Part shown: piece by piece, positions 49,262-58,821 of the stretch
Layout: the number at the start of each line of letters is the position of its first letter
Position numbering within the stretch: position 1 is the first letter of the stretch
Assembly: GCF_014837245.1 (NCBI RefSeq)
Contig: NZ_JACYFU010000003.1
Span: 529,855-593,854 of the forward strand
Reading direction: 5' to 3'
From: Devosia oryzisoli
Lineage (GTDB): Bacteria > Pseudomonadota > Alphaproteobacteria > Rhizobiales > Devosiaceae
DNA: 64,000 nt
Translations under genes and position numbers: made by a program
Notes under the pieces: model-generated
What the model was told of the DNA's origin: nothing
What the model saw: only the letters and a program-made list of their open reading frames with translations
The model's database searches: none

Positions 49262-49528
49262 TTATTCGGCGGCCTCTGCCGGGACGACAGACACGTAGAC
49301 TTTGGCATCCGCACGGGTGCGGAAGGCGACGTTGCCATCGACCAGCGCGAAGATCGTGTGGTCCTTGCCCAGGCCAACGCCCGTACCCGGATGCCACTTG
49401 GTGCCGCGCTGACGCACGATGATGTTGCCGGCTACGACGACTTCGCCGCCGAACTTCTTGACGCCGAGACGACGGCCAGCGGTATCACGACCGTTGCGGG
49501 AGGAACCGCCTGCTTTCTTATGTGCCAT
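49262..49528 (-). CDS. rpmA: 50S ribosomal protein L27
   Basis: Ribosomal large-subunit protein at the peptidyl-transferase centre, 88 residues: [28 protein letters not shown] and [27 protein letters not shown] are invariant stretches. Lies 12 bases after rplU, standard L21-L27 order. Confidence 0.98.
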   Translation of the reverse strand: MAHKKAGGSSRNGRDTAGRRLGVKKFGGEVVVAGNIIVRQRGTKWHPGTGVGLGKDHTIFALVDGNVAFRTRADAKVYVSVVPAEAAE

Positions 49529-49540
49529 CTCTAGAGCTCC

Positions 49541-50077
49541 TTATTCCTTGTCGGCCTTGGGTGCGGCCTTCTTGGCCGGGGCCTTCTTCGCCGGCTTTTC
49601 AGCGGCGGCGTCATCCTTGGGGGCGGCGGCCTTCTTGGCAGCCGGCTTCTTGGCGGGAGCCTCGGCCGCAGCGTCGGCTTCGCTCGCCTTTGACGCCTTC
49701 TTGGCTGGGGCCTTCTCGGTCACGGCCTCGGTCTTTTCCGATTTGGCGGCTGCCTTGGCCGTCGGCTTGGCGCCACCGGTCAGGATCTCGGTGATGCGGA
49801 CGGTCGAGAGCAACTGGCGGTGACCGTTGCGACGGCGCGAATTGTGGCGGCGGCGCTTCTTGAAGACGATGACGGTCTTCTGCTTCTTGGTCTCGACAAG
49901 CTCGCCGGCCACGATCGCGCCGTCCACCAGCGGAGCGCCGATGGTGTCGCCAACCATGAGAACCTGGTCGAAGGTCACGGCATCGCCGGCCTCGCCCTCG
50001 AGCTTTTCAATCTTGATGAGGTCGTTGGCAGCAACCTTGTACTGCTTCCCGCCCGTCTTGATAACGGCAAAGGTCAT
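49541..50077 (-). CDS. rplU: 50S ribosomal protein L21 with Ala/Lys-rich C-terminal extension
   Basis: 178 residues. The first 102 are ordinary L21 ([26 protein letters not shown]..., [26 protein letters not shown]). The remaining about 75 form a low-complexity, histone-H1-like tail of Ala, Lys, Pro and acidic residues (repeats of A-P-A-K-K). Such tails on L21 occur in some alphaproteobacteria and probably contact RNA. ATG 50077 is set by the L21 start. The promoter at 50257-50285 precedes it. Confidence 0.96.
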   Translation of the reverse strand: MTFAVIKTGGKQYKVAANDLIKIEKLEGEAGDAVTFDQVLMVGDTIGAPLVDGAIVAGELVETKKQKTVIVFKKRRRHNSRRRNGHRQLLSTVRITEILTGGAKPTAKAAAKSEKTEAVTEKAPAKKASKASEADAAAEAPAKKPAAKKAAAPKDDAAAEKPAKKAPAKKAAPKADKE

Positions 50078-50256
50078 ATCACAAACCGGCTGGCTTTCGC
50101 CCCGGTCCCTTTTTCTGTCGCGCCCTGTGGCGCCGCGGTTTTCATGCCTGATCCGCGGGCTTTTCGATGAGGGGTCGAAGAGGTCGACCGGCAGCCTCGA
50201 GCAGCGTTGCAAACAAAAACCGGCGCGCCGGCAGGACCGGGGCGCAGGTTGTGGCG

Positions 50257-50285
50257 CTTATCGGGGCAAACGCCCCTGGAGTCAA
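50257..50285 (-). promoter_or_regulatory. Predicted promoter of rplU-rpmA
   Basis: On the minus strand TTGACT (50280-50285) and GATAAG (50257-50262) are spaced by exactly 17 bases, giving a good sigma70-type promoter. It would leave a leader of about 170 bases before the rplU start; whether L21 feedback acts there cannot be seen. Confidence 0.65.
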
Positions 50286-50300
50286 GGGCGGATCAGCCGA

Positions 50301-51083
50301 TCACCCCTGGCCGCCGGCCGCATACCAGTCGCGCAGCCGCAGCTCGATCCCCTCGTCAAGGCCGGTCTCGAGCGGAGACAGGTCCATGTCGCGGAAATGG
50401 TAGGGGTAGACCACGGCCGGCTTGAACGTGTTGATGGCCTCGACCGCCTGGTCTGCCGTCATTGTATAGGGCAGGTTCATGGGCAGGAAGGCGACCGCGA
50501 TATCGGTGAGGGCCAGCATGTCCTCGGTGGGCTCGGTGTCGCCCGCCACATAGACCTGCTTGTCGCCAAGGCTCAGCACATAGCCATTGCCGACACCGAC
50601 CGGGTGATACTGCATCCGGTCTGCCGTGGTGTTGTGCGCGGCGATGGCCTTGACCGGGACGCCGTCCAGTTCGCCACTTTCGCCGTTGCTGATCGCCTTG
50701 GCCTGCCCCTTGAGGCTTTCGGGCAGCTTGTCGAACACTTCCTTTGTGGTGAGGATGGGGGCCGAACCGGCGATCGCTTCAAGGGTCGGAGCGTCGAAAT
50801 GGTCGCCATGCCCGTGGGTAATGAGGATAGATGTGGGCGCAGGCAGGCCCTCGTACAGCCCCTCGCCGCCAACCGGGTCCACATACATCGCCTTGTCGCC
50901 CCAGCTCAGCACGAGGCTGGCGTGGCTGACGGGCTGGATGGTGACGTCCCCCTCCGAAGTGGCGAGCGTATCGGCCATTGGCTTTTCCTGAGCGAGCGCA
51001 GGAAGGGTCCCGAATGCAGTGGTCAGACTGCCGGCGAGCGGCAAGGCAGCAAGGCCGGCAAGCGTGGTGCGACGCGTAACCAT
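50301..51083 (-). CDS. Metallo-beta-lactamase-fold hydrolase with Tat-type signal
   Basis: A 260-residue exported metal-dependent hydrolase. The N terminus MVTRRTTLAGLAALPLAGSL has a twin-Arg and a hydrophobic core, so Tat export is likely. The metal site T-H-G-H-G-D-H-F-D (HxHxDH) and AGDTEPT match the UlaG-like metallo-hydrolase group. Target substrate unknown. ATG 51083. Single gene; tRNA-Ser lies 216 bases upstream. Confidence 0.9.
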   Translation of the reverse strand: MVTRRTTLAGLAALPLAGSLTTAFGTLPALAQEKPMADTLATSEGDVTIQPVSHASLVLSWGDKAMYVDPVGGEGLYEGLPAPTSILITHGHGDHFDAPTLEAIAGSAPILTTKEVFDKLPESLKGQAKAISNGESGELDGVPVKAIAAHNTTADRMQYHPVGVGNGYVLSLGDKQVYVAGDTEPTEDMLALTDIAVAFLPMNLPYTMTADQAVEAINTFKPAVVYPYHFRDMDLSPLETGLDEGIELRLRDWYAAGGQG

Positions 51084-51298
51084 GATAATCTCCCTCGGTT
51101 GTGTGTAACCACCCGCTAACGTGCAGCGTCGCGCACCAGATTGCATCTGCACGCAAAAGTGAGTGATCGGCTGTATCCGGGGGCAGCGAGCGGGCCGGGC
51201 GCCGCCCAGCCACAAAGAGTGTTGCAGCGACCTTCTCGCTATGCCATAAGCCCGCCCGTATCGACCAGCCGCGCCCGAACCCGGGCGTTCGATCTCGC

Positions 51299-51388
51299 GG
51301 AGAGATGGCAGAGCGGTTGAATGCACCGCACTCGAAATGCGGCATAGGGGCAACTCTATCGGGGGTTCGAATCCCTCTCTCTCCGCCA
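51299..51388 (+). tRNA. tRNA-Ser (anticodon CGA)
   Basis: A 90-nt tRNA with the long variable arm of serine tRNAs: acceptor GGAGAGA/TCTCTCC with G discriminator and encoded CCA, anticodon stem CCGCA/TGCGG, loop CTCGAAA giving anticodon CGA (codon UCG), T arm GGGTTCGAATCCC. It stands where the conserved chromosome gives way to accessory genes. Confidence 0.96.
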
Positions 51389-51785
51389 GCTCGCTGCCAG
51401 AAATGCTCTTTTCAAAGATCTTGGCGTCGCAGCTTTTAGTCAACCCGCCATAAAACCCACCATCACCGTCGACGTTGCTTGTAGCCTGAGGTTCGCATGA
51501 TAAGGGCTTCACCTGCGACGCAGGGAGCGCGATGGCCTGTGGGGATTAGCCTTGAGCCAGCCCATTTCTTCCGACCCGATCGAGGACGGTTCCGCCCCAT
51601 CTAGGTCATTTCCAGCCGCGGGCCCAGAAGCAGACATTTGCCGTGCCACGAGCGACGGCACCTTTGCGCCCCATTCCGGCCATTCAGAGGCCGGCATCGA
51701 ACGCCCATAAGCGGACATTTCCCTTGAGGAATGCTCAGTCATCGTGATTGGGTCGCTAGCGGACCATCCGGAACTTGATGGCCGG
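51389..51785. other. Gene-free spacer after tRNA-Ser with dispersed repeat
   Basis: About 400 bases without a convincing gene. It contains the 22-base repeat at 51666-51687 and two variants of an AAGC(A/G)GACATTT motif near 51628 and 51709, probably parts of one longer degenerate intergenic repeat. No integrase or tRNA 3'-end duplication seen. Confidence 0.6.
51666..51687 (+). repeat. Dispersed intergenic repeat, copy 1
   Basis: Reads GCGCCCCATTCCGGCCATTC, then AG; the same 22 bases with one change occur at 54506 and 61086. Lies in the spacer downstream of tRNA-Ser. Confidence 0.7.
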
Positions 51786-53773
51786 TCAGAGGACGAAGCA
51801 GTCGCCTCCGGCCTCCTGTACCTCAAAGCATATTTTGTCGGCACCATTTTTTGACGAGGCCGGGACAATCACCCTGAAGTACACGCCCTTCGTGCCTAGG
51901 TCGACGCGCTGCACGAGCATATCGGCGCCGCGGAAAATAGGACCGAACCTGGTCACCATACTCTGAGCGGTTTGCTTTGCCTCGGCCTCGGACTGCTGGG
52001 ACGCCAGCATGACGTAGTGCTTGTCTGGGTCGAGGCCGCTGGCCCGTGGCCCTTTCCCATCGGCCGGGCCCGATAAGACAGGTGACGCTGCTATGGACGC
52101 CATCAAGACGTATTTGCCAGCGTCGGTAAGAGCTACGCCAACGTTCGGTTTGGCCGACCCAGCCGGGTTCCGAATGAGCATGCGCAGAATTCCGTTTTGC
52201 CCATCTGCCAACCGACCAAATAGCAGTTCGACCTCGGACCCCGCCTCAAGAATAGTCGAGAGACGATTTTCCAGCAGAACTCGCTCTATCTCGCGTGCTG
52301 CGGGGCCGTCGACGCCATTCTGCGTCAGTACGACGGTCACCAAGGCAATGCCGGGGACGGAGACTGTGACCGCCTCCCCAGACGCATTCTGCCCGTCCTG
52401 CTGTACAGTCGTAGCGGTAGGGCCGACTTTTCCGCCACTGGACAGCGCCGCGAGAGCCAACGGATCACCTCTGTTAATGTCCCACTGGGCAAGCTCATTC
52501 TGGCTAAAAACGTACATGTCCTCTGGACGCGTGCGCAGCATTACCGAGGTGATTTCCTGGCGAACACCAAAGTCTGCGAACGCCTCCAGAATATCGGACA
52601 CGACCGTCTGCGCCGTTGAAGCATCGGCGTCGTCGCTCCAGACTTGGTGAACGCCGAGCGCGCCATCCGCTTTCCGCTCCGCCCCGGCGAAGAAGATGAA
52701 TGAGCACGCAGAGTAGCAGCCAGTCTCGGGTAGCACATAAGTCGCGAGGCCCAGTTCCCTGACCTCGTAGGCCAAAGCAAGGCGCTCGAGACCAAGCCAC
52801 CATCGCTGGCAAGCATTAGTACCTTTGGGTCTTCAACGGAGCGCAGTGCCCTGCGGAAATCCAGTGGGGTCGACGGTCCGATGTCGCCTCGCAGTCCAAT
52901 CACGCCAGGCATTTCCTTGAAGACGAGGAAGTTGCCAATCTCCATCACAGCCAGGTCATCTGACGGTGGAAGCACTGTTGAAGGGGCAGGAGCTGCGGTG
53001 ATAGGGGGTGCTACGGGTTGCAGAGGCCCTTCGATGTCTGGCCCTTCGCTAGTCCAGGGAGTGGCAAAAGACGCCAGGAACAAAGAAACGATCGAACCTT
53101 CTTTTGCGTAAGGCGCTGTCCAGTTCAGGGTGAAGCCGACAGATTCCTCGTCTTCTTGGAACATCAAGGAATAGAAGAAACTGGCATCAAGGGCTCCGGA
53201 GACAACGAAGTAGCCATCGCGGAAGGTCTTGTAGGTTACCCGGCGGCGTCCGTTCTCCGTTGATAGCTGGTGATAGAAGTCCTCGAAGGACTGTGTCGTA
53301 TAGGGTTGCCGCACGGTGTCTAGGCGCATTAGGCCATCGGGTCTGGTGTATGCGGTACCTACAGACGTTTCCGCGGTTTGCGGTAGCAGGGCACGGGGCA
53401 CTGCCAATTCGATCTGGCCGCGCTCGTCTTGCAGGATTTGCAAGTCTAGCTCACTGAGCACCGAATCTGAGGCGCGCGACAGCGCTCGGATGGATGCGTC
53501 CGTCAGAACGCCAGTCACGCTCTCGCCGTTCCACTTCTGAAATCCCGTCAAACCACGGTAGGTAGAAGGCCCGAAGGCGCCGTCGATAAACGCATCATAG
53601 AAGCCGGCGAGGGTCAGGTTTGTTTGAAGTGTAATGCGGTCTTCGTCAGTTAATGACGTGAACCACGCTTTGCTGCGGTCAAAGTCCGCGAAAGCAGGTG
53701 ACGTTGCGACCAATAGCGTGAAGATGGCGGCGATGCATCGAAGCCAAGAGTCGGTCGCGACGTTGTTTGCCAT
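51786..53773 (-). pseudogene. Frameshifted gene: peptidoglycan-binding + ClpP-like + SPOR-like protein
   Basis: Two overlapping frames carry one protein. The 5' part (ATG 53773, stop at 52541) has a signal peptide, a peptidoglycan-binding-like region (SLTDEDRITLQTNL, DGAFGPSTYRGLTGFQKW) and the first half of a ClpP-like domain, KVLMLASDGGLVSSAL. The second frame continues in phase of homology as AYEVRELGLATYVLPETGCYSACSFIFFAG and GVHQVW, then ends in a SPOR-like region (HYVMLASQQSEAEAKQTAQ...). Near 52775-52785 one base seems lost. The domain parallels the protein at 5826-6641. A sequencing error or real inactivation cannot be told apart. Confidence 0.75.
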
Positions 53774-53908
53774 CCTAGTTCCCCCAATCGACAACTTCTC
53801 AGTCTTTCAATTTTGCTACAAGAGGCGCGGTGGCGCTGGTTCCTCGGATCGGGCAGTAGGATAGGAACATAATCGAAGATTGGGCTAGCGATGGCTCCGA
53901 GGTGAGAG

Positions 53909-54466
53909 ATGAACCGTACCGAGCGTCTGAGGCGTGTGGCTCTCCTGATGGCAAGCTTTTTGCGAAATCTCGCATATCTCCGCGCGTTTCGGGACGCTTA
54001 TCCCCGAGTGCAGCTCGACTGGACCAGAGATTTTTGGGTTACCCAAGGCGGAAACTGTACGGACATCGCTATTCTGGAGTGGTGCAAGCTCTTTGCGGAC
54101 CAACGCGACAAGCATCACTGGTCTCAGATCGTTACCGCCCCCGAAGCGTTTGGCCCTTGGCTGTTGGCCCAACTACGTGTGGGTCACCCTGAATTCACTG
54201 ACTACGTCACTTCCGTCCGAAGATATCGCGACAAGTTTGTTGCTCACCTGGACTCAGACAACACGATGGACATACCCACGCTCGACATTGCCGAGCGAGC
54301 GGTCTTCTTCTACCACCAGCACTTGATAAGTCACGAAGTTGCGGATCCGACACAGGTATTTCACCCGCTCCCGGCCTCGGGGAGGGAGCTGACCACGTAC
54401 TTCGAACAACATGATAGCGCTGCTAGGCACATCTACGACCGAGTTTTGCCGCCGCAGAACCCGTGA
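53909..54466 (+). CDS. Hypothetical protein with HEPN-like R-x5-H motif
   Basis: A 185-residue soluble, mostly helical protein. Not firmly recognised. Its stretch YVTSVRRYRDKFVAHLDS (about 99-116) has R107-x5-H113, the R-x(4-6)-H signature of HEPN RNases and HEPN-fold defence proteins, and ILEWCKLFADQRDKHHW (55-71) resembles abortive-infection AbiU2-like proteins. ATG 53909 has GAGGTGAG before it. It is divergent from the frameshifted gene, in the accessory part of the window. No antitoxin partner is seen beside it. Confidence 0.65.
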   Translation: MNRTERLRRVALLMASFLRNLAYLRAFRDAYPRVQLDWTRDFWVTQGGNCTDIAILEWCKLFADQRDKHHWSQIVTAPEAFGPWLLAQLRVGHPEFTDYVTSVRRYRDKFVAHLDSDNTMDIPTLDIAERAVFFYHQHLISHEVADPTQVFHPLPASGRELTTYFEQHDSAARHIYDRVLPPQNP

Positions 54467-54820
54467 TAATTACAACGAACTCGGCCCCCAAACGGCGTCT
54501 GACACGCGCCCCATTCCGGCCGTTCAGGTTGACCGTGCAATCGCCCAAAAACCGCCATTGGCTGGCCGACCGCACGAACGCCGATGGCGGGGTTGACTGT
54601 GGACAGGCGGCTTTCGAAATGGCTGCCTTGGGAGGAACATTCGATGACTTCAGCACCTCGAAGGGGGAAGTGTTTGGGAGATCGGGATTGGACCTCGCTA
54701 GTCATGCTCCATAAGGACGCCCCCAGGCGCGACGCCGCGTCATCGGCGTAGCCGGCCCGCTAAGGAGGGGCGGGACGGCTTTACCTTGTCTCCGTTCATG
54801 GAGAGCTTCTGTTAGAGCCC
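54467..54820. other. Gene-free spacer with dispersed repeat
   Basis: About 350 bases between the HEPN-like gene and the end of the sugar operon. It holds repeat copy 2 at 54506-54527. Short frames here show no family features. No terminator for the sugar operon was identified with confidence. Confidence 0.55.
54506..54527 (+). repeat. Dispersed intergenic repeat, copy 2
   Basis: GCGCCCCATTCCGGCCGTTC then AG, identical over 22 bases to the copy at 61086 and one base different from that at 51666. Confidence 0.7.
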
Positions 54821-56167
54821 CTAGCTGACGAGAACTTCCAGCTGGGTCTCGAGCTGCGTAGCAATATTCTTCCATTCGCCGGCGAATGGGCCGTATGCGG
54901 TCTTGATTTCGACGCCGACAGGCAGCTCGGGGCATTCGTTCTCACCATTGCTGCCCCAGTTCACCCAGCCCGATTGACGGCGCTGCACGATCTGGAATGC
55001 GCCGGATGGCTTCGAGGTCCACCAGATCATGGCGCGACCGCTTTCGGAGTGGAACTCGACCGTCTTGTCGGCGGGACCGGGGAAGATGGTTTCGTGCGGC
55101 ACCGCTGAAACATCGACCGGCCCCTCGGCAAGCTGCCACAGACGCTCAGGCAGGTCGGCCTTCACATGCGATTCCGCGCGGACCCTGGCGAGACGCTCCG
55201 TGATTTCCTCGTCGCTGAGCACGCCTTCCCATTTGCAGAACAGTCGCCAGTAGAGATCCCAGTGCGCGCTCTCGATGTCGGACAGCTGATCGCGGAACTC
55301 GTTGAACTTTTCGCTGGTCGCGGTTGACTGCTGCACGGTTTCGGCAACCATCGCGACCAGTTCACCGGCATAGGGGTCGCCGGAGCGGTAGCGTGTGCCG
55401 CCCATGGCGGCGAAACGGTCGAATACCAGCTTGCCCTGACCGCCTTCGAATTCATCGCCGACAGTGATCTTGTTGGTCACCGAACGGCCATTGATGACGG
55501 TCCGGAAGTCGTCGACGCGGTAGCGACGGCCGAAGGAATGAGCCAGATGGGCAAATATCCAGTCGATTGAGAAGGTCTTGCTCTTGAGTTCGGGCAGCAG
55601 ACCATCGGGAATAGTGCCGTACATGCGATAGTGGTGCAGGACCGGACCTTTTTCGACGGTCTCGATCTCGACCAATGTGTGCTCAGGCGGATTGATCAGC
55701 CCGTTTTCCGGCGTGAAGAAGGGGCCATAGAAGCCACCGATGGCATTGTTGCCCGAGGGAAGCAGCTCGAAATCGTCGAAGTGGCCCTTGAAGTGCTTGA
55801 TGCCCCATTTGGACGAGCCTAGCCCTTCCGCGCGCCCCGAGCACAGTTCAAGATCGAACGTGCCGGTATCGAGGCGAACGAAGCAATCGCTCTCGCGCCC
55901 CTGAAGTTCGACAATGCCTGCCACCGCTTCACCTGCTTCCACAGGACGCTCAAGCACAAGGCTGGTTTCGCCGGTGAGGCTCACCACGGCGGCAAAAACC
56001 GTTTCGGCCTCCGATGAAGCATTGTCGAGACGCTGGCAGAGAACGGCCTGACCCTGGGCGTCGCGAGCCCACCAAAGGGCTTCAGCGCGGTTTTCGGGGA
56101 CGGCAAAGCGAATGAGTTCGTTCTTGCGGCTGGCGCCGAGCGGGTCGCGGACGGAAATAGTCGTCAT
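54821..56167 (-). CDS. Unrecognised 448-residue protein of the ribose-type ABC operon
   Basis: Soluble, no signal peptide, rich in Trp and Phe. I do not recognise the family. The sequence looks beta-rich in the first 250 residues (WGIKHFKGHFDDFELLPSG, GGFYGPFFTPENGLINPPEHTLVEIE) and mixed later (YWRLFCKWEGVLSDEEITERLARVRAE, and WWTSKPSGAFQIVQRRQSGW). It starts 33 bases after the permease stop in the same operon, so it probably acts on the imported sugar or an intermediate (hydrolase, lyase or epimerase are guesses). Clean long frame with good codon use; a real gene. Confidence 0.8.
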   Translation of the reverse strand: MTTISVRDPLGASRKNELIRFAVPENRAEALWWARDAQGQAVLCQRLDNASSEAETVFAAVVSLTGETSLVLERPVEAGEAVAGIVELQGRESDCFVRLDTGTFDLELCSGRAEGLGSSKWGIKHFKGHFDDFELLPSGNNAIGGFYGPFFTPENGLINPPEHTLVEIETVEKGPVLHHYRMYGTIPDGLLPELKSKTFSIDWIFAHLAHSFGRRYRVDDFRTVINGRSVTNKITVGDEFEGGQGKLVFDRFAAMGGTRYRSGDPYAGELVAMVAETVQQSTATSEKFNEFRDQLSDIESAHWDLYWRLFCKWEGVLSDEEITERLARVRAESHVKADLPERLWQLAEGPVDVSAVPHETIFPGPADKTVEFHSESGRAMIWWTSKPSGAFQIVQRRQSGWVNWGSNGENECPELPVGVEIKTAYGPFAGEWKNIATQLETQLEVLVS

Positions 56168-56200
56168 CTTAGGTCTCGAAAAGTGCGAGTTGGAAAGAGT

Positions 56201-57232
56201 TCAGCCCTTGGAAGGGCCCTGGCCGCGCCCGAACAGCACCGAAAGCAATTCGGGCCGCTGCTTGAGGCTGTCGATGGCCACGGCGAGGATGATGACCACG
56301 CCCTTGATCAGCAGCTGGGTGAAGAACTGGACATTGAGCAGGATGAGGCCTGTGGTCAGGACACCAAGGATCACAGCGCCAATGAGCGTGCCGACGATGC
56401 GTCCCCGGCCGCCGACAAGGCTGGTGCCGCCCAAAACCACGGCGGCGATGGCGTCGAGTTCATATCCCGTGCCGGCGGTAGGTTGGGCCGAGATGACGCG
56501 CGCCGCAAAGATGACGCCGGCCAGACCAGCACAGATACCAGCAACCACATAGACCGACAGGATGATCCGGTTGACCTGAACGCCGGCAAGGCGTGCTGCC
56601 TGGGCATTGCCCCCCACGGCATACACATGGCGGCCATAGCGAGTGCGTTCGAGCACGAACCAGGCAACCAGGAACACCGCGACCATGGCAATGACCGGCA
56701 CCGGGATGCCGAGCAGGTAGCCGTTGCCCAGGTCCTTGAAATTGAGATCGCTTGAAACGATCGGCTGGCCATTGGTGATCGTATAGGCGAGGCCACGCAG
56801 GAACGTCATCGTGCCCAATGTGACGATGAACGGCGCGAGGGCGAGATAGGCGGTGAGTACGCCATTGACGAGGCCGCAGGCACCACCCACAGCCATGCCG
56901 ATGACCACGGCGACCGGCGCCGGTACGCCAGCGATGGCGGCGATAACTGCCACCACACCCGAAACCGCGACGATAGAGCCGACGGAAAGATCAATGCCGC
57001 CGGTGAGGATGACGAAGGTCAATCCGGCGGCAAGGATGGCGTTGACCGAGATGGAGCGGGCGATGTTGAGCAGGTTGTCGACGCGATTGAAGTTCGGCGC
57101 GAAGATCGACATCAGCACGACGAGCAGTATCAGCACCATCAGGATTCCGACCCGATCCCACCACCAGGCGAAGTCGAACTGATTGCTTTGCTTTGCCGCC
57201 GCCTCGGCGACCGGTTCCGGACTGGCGTTCAT
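56201..57232 (-). CDS. Sugar ABC transporter permease, RbsC/CUT2 type
   Basis: Inner-membrane permease of 343 residues with about nine to ten segments. Motifs of the ribose/xylose family are SVNAILAAGLTFVILTGGIDLSVGSIVAVSG and the EAA-equivalent AVGGNAQAARLAGVQVNRIILSVYVVAG. Its ATG overlaps the ATPase stop by four bases. It works with the ATPase and binding protein upstream; substrate is probably a monosaccharide, not identified. Confidence 0.95.
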   Translation of the reverse strand: MNASPEPVAEAAAKQSNQFDFAWWWDRVGILMVLILLVVLMSIFAPNFNRVDNLLNIARSISVNAILAAGLTFVILTGGIDLSVGSIVAVSGVVAVIAAIAGVPAPVAVVIGMAVGGACGLVNGVLTAYLALAPFIVTLGTMTFLRGLAYTITNGQPIVSSDLNFKDLGNGYLLGIPVPVIAMVAVFLVAWFVLERTRYGRHVYAVGGNAQAARLAGVQVNRIILSVYVVAGICAGLAGVIFAARVISAQPTAGTGYELDAIAAVVLGGTSLVGGRGRIVGTLIGAVILGVLTTGLILLNVQFFTQLLIKGVVIILAVAIDSLKQRPELLSVLFGRGQGPSKG

Positions 57233-58752
57233 GGCTGGGTTCCCGGGTTGGAGGTCTGGTGATTTGCGCCCGCGCCTACCGCGTATCGCATGACATTTTC
57301 TTCGCTGGCCTCATCGGCCTGCAATTCCTTGACGATCTTGCCGCCACGCACGACCAGCACGCGGTCGGCAATGCCGATTGCCTCGGGCAGATCGGATGAA
57401 ATGACGAGGATCGCCTTGCCGGCTCGCGCCAAGGCATCGATGAGTTCGTAGATCTCGCGCTTCGCGCCGATATCGACACCGCGCGTCGGCTCATCGAGGA
57501 TCATCACGGGCGAGTCTCGCAAGAGCCAGCGCGCGAGGGCGGCCTTTTGCTGATTGCCGCCAGAGAGGGCCCGCGTCGGCAGGTCGATGGCGTTCTTGCG
57601 CAGCCGAAGCCGCTCCATCTGTTCAAGGACGGACTTCCGCACGGCGCCGTCGCGAACGACTTCGCCAGACACGAACTGATCGAGCGACGAGATGGAAATG
57701 TTGCGCTCGACGCTGTGGTCGAGGAACAGGCCCTGCCCCTTGCGATCTTCGGGCACCATGGCCAGACCATCGGCAATGGCTTTCGACGGATCGGCCGGAT
57801 TGCTCGGCCTTCCGTTGACCTGCACCGCGCCACCGCTGCGCCGATCGGCACCAAAAATCAGCCGTGCCAATTCGGTGCGGCCGGAACCGACAAGCCCGGA
57901 CATGCTGACGACTTCGCCGGCGCGTACCTGGAAACTGGCAGGTCCGAGCCCTGTCGCCTCGATGTCTTTTACATCGAGCACCACATTGCCGGGGGTGCGC
58001 GGCTCATGGCGATAGAGATCGCCGATGGAGCGACCGACCATCATGCGGACGACGTCGGCTTCGCTCATTTCGGCGCGGGTGCCGGTGCCGACATAGCCGC
58101 CATCACGGAAGACGGTGATGCGGTCGGCAAGCTGCCAGACTTCTTCCATGCGATGGGAAATGTAGATCAGGCCCACGCCTTCGGCGCGCATGCGGTTGAC
58201 CACCGCGTAAAGCTCCTGCGCCTCGGCGCGCGATAGCGCGGCCGTCGGTTCATCGAGCACGAGCACGCGCGCATTCTCGCTGACGGCGCGCGCGATCTCC
58301 ACCATCTGCTGCATGCCGATGCCCAGCGAACCGAGCGGACGAGTGGGGTCGATATCGGCGTGAATGCGGGCCAGTTTCTCGCGGGCGTCGCGCAGGACCC
58401 GACCACGGTCGAGCACGCCAAAGCGATTGCGCGGCTCCTGGCCGAGCGAAAGGTTCTCGGCCACGGTCATGGCCGGAACGGTATTGAGTTCCTGATGGAT
58501 GATGGCGATGCCCTGGGCACGCGCATCGCGCGGCGAGCGGATTTCCACCGGCTGGCCATCGATCAAGATCGATCCCGCGTCTCGCTGGATATTACCCGCT
58601 AGGATCTTCATCAGTGTGGATTTGCCAGCCCCGTTTTCACCCATGAGCGCCAGGACTTCGCCGGCCCGCAGGTCGAGGCGAACGTCGTTCAGGGCCAATG
58701 TGGCCCCGAAACGTTTGGTGATGCCGGTCAGCTCCAGCAGTGGCTTATCCAT
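57229..58752 (-). CDS. Sugar ABC transporter ATPase, RbsA/CUT2 type (two ABC domains)
   Basis: Fused double ATPase of 507 residues. The N half has Walker A GENGAGKST, signature LGIGMQQMVEIARAV and VLVLDEPTAALS; the C half has a degenerate P-loop GLVGSGRTELARL but an intact LSGGNQQKAALARWL and VMILDEPTRGVD. This is the RbsA/MglA layout, in which only one site is a full ATPase. Starts 69 bases after the binding-protein stop. Confidence 0.96.
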   Translation of the reverse strand: MDKPLLELTGITKRFGATLALNDVRLDLRAGEVLALMGENGAGKSTLMKILAGNIQRDAGSILIDGQPVEIRSPRDARAQGIAIIHQELNTVPAMTVAENLSLGQEPRNRFGVLDRGRVLRDAREKLARIHADIDPTRPLGSLGIGMQQMVEIARAVSENARVLVLDEPTAALSRAEAQELYAVVNRMRAEGVGLIYISHRMEEVWQLADRITVFRDGGYVGTGTRAEMSEADVVRMMVGRSIGDLYRHEPRTPGNVVLDVKDIEATGLGPASFQVRAGEVVSMSGLVGSGRTELARLIFGADRRSGGAVQVNGRPSNPADPSKAIADGLAMVPEDRKGQGLFLDHSVERNISISSLDQFVSGEVVRDGAVRKSVLEQMERLRLRKNAIDLPTRALSGGNQQKAALARWLLRDSPVMILDEPTRGVDIGAKREIYELIDALARAGKAILVISSDLPEAIGIADRVLVVRGGKIVKELQADEASEENVMRYAVGAGANHQTSNPGTQP

Positions 58753-58821
58753 GTTTTGCCTCCGTAAAGGTGTGGCCGGAGCGAGGGAGCACGCTCCGGC
58801 CGTTCGGCTGGTACGAGGGAC

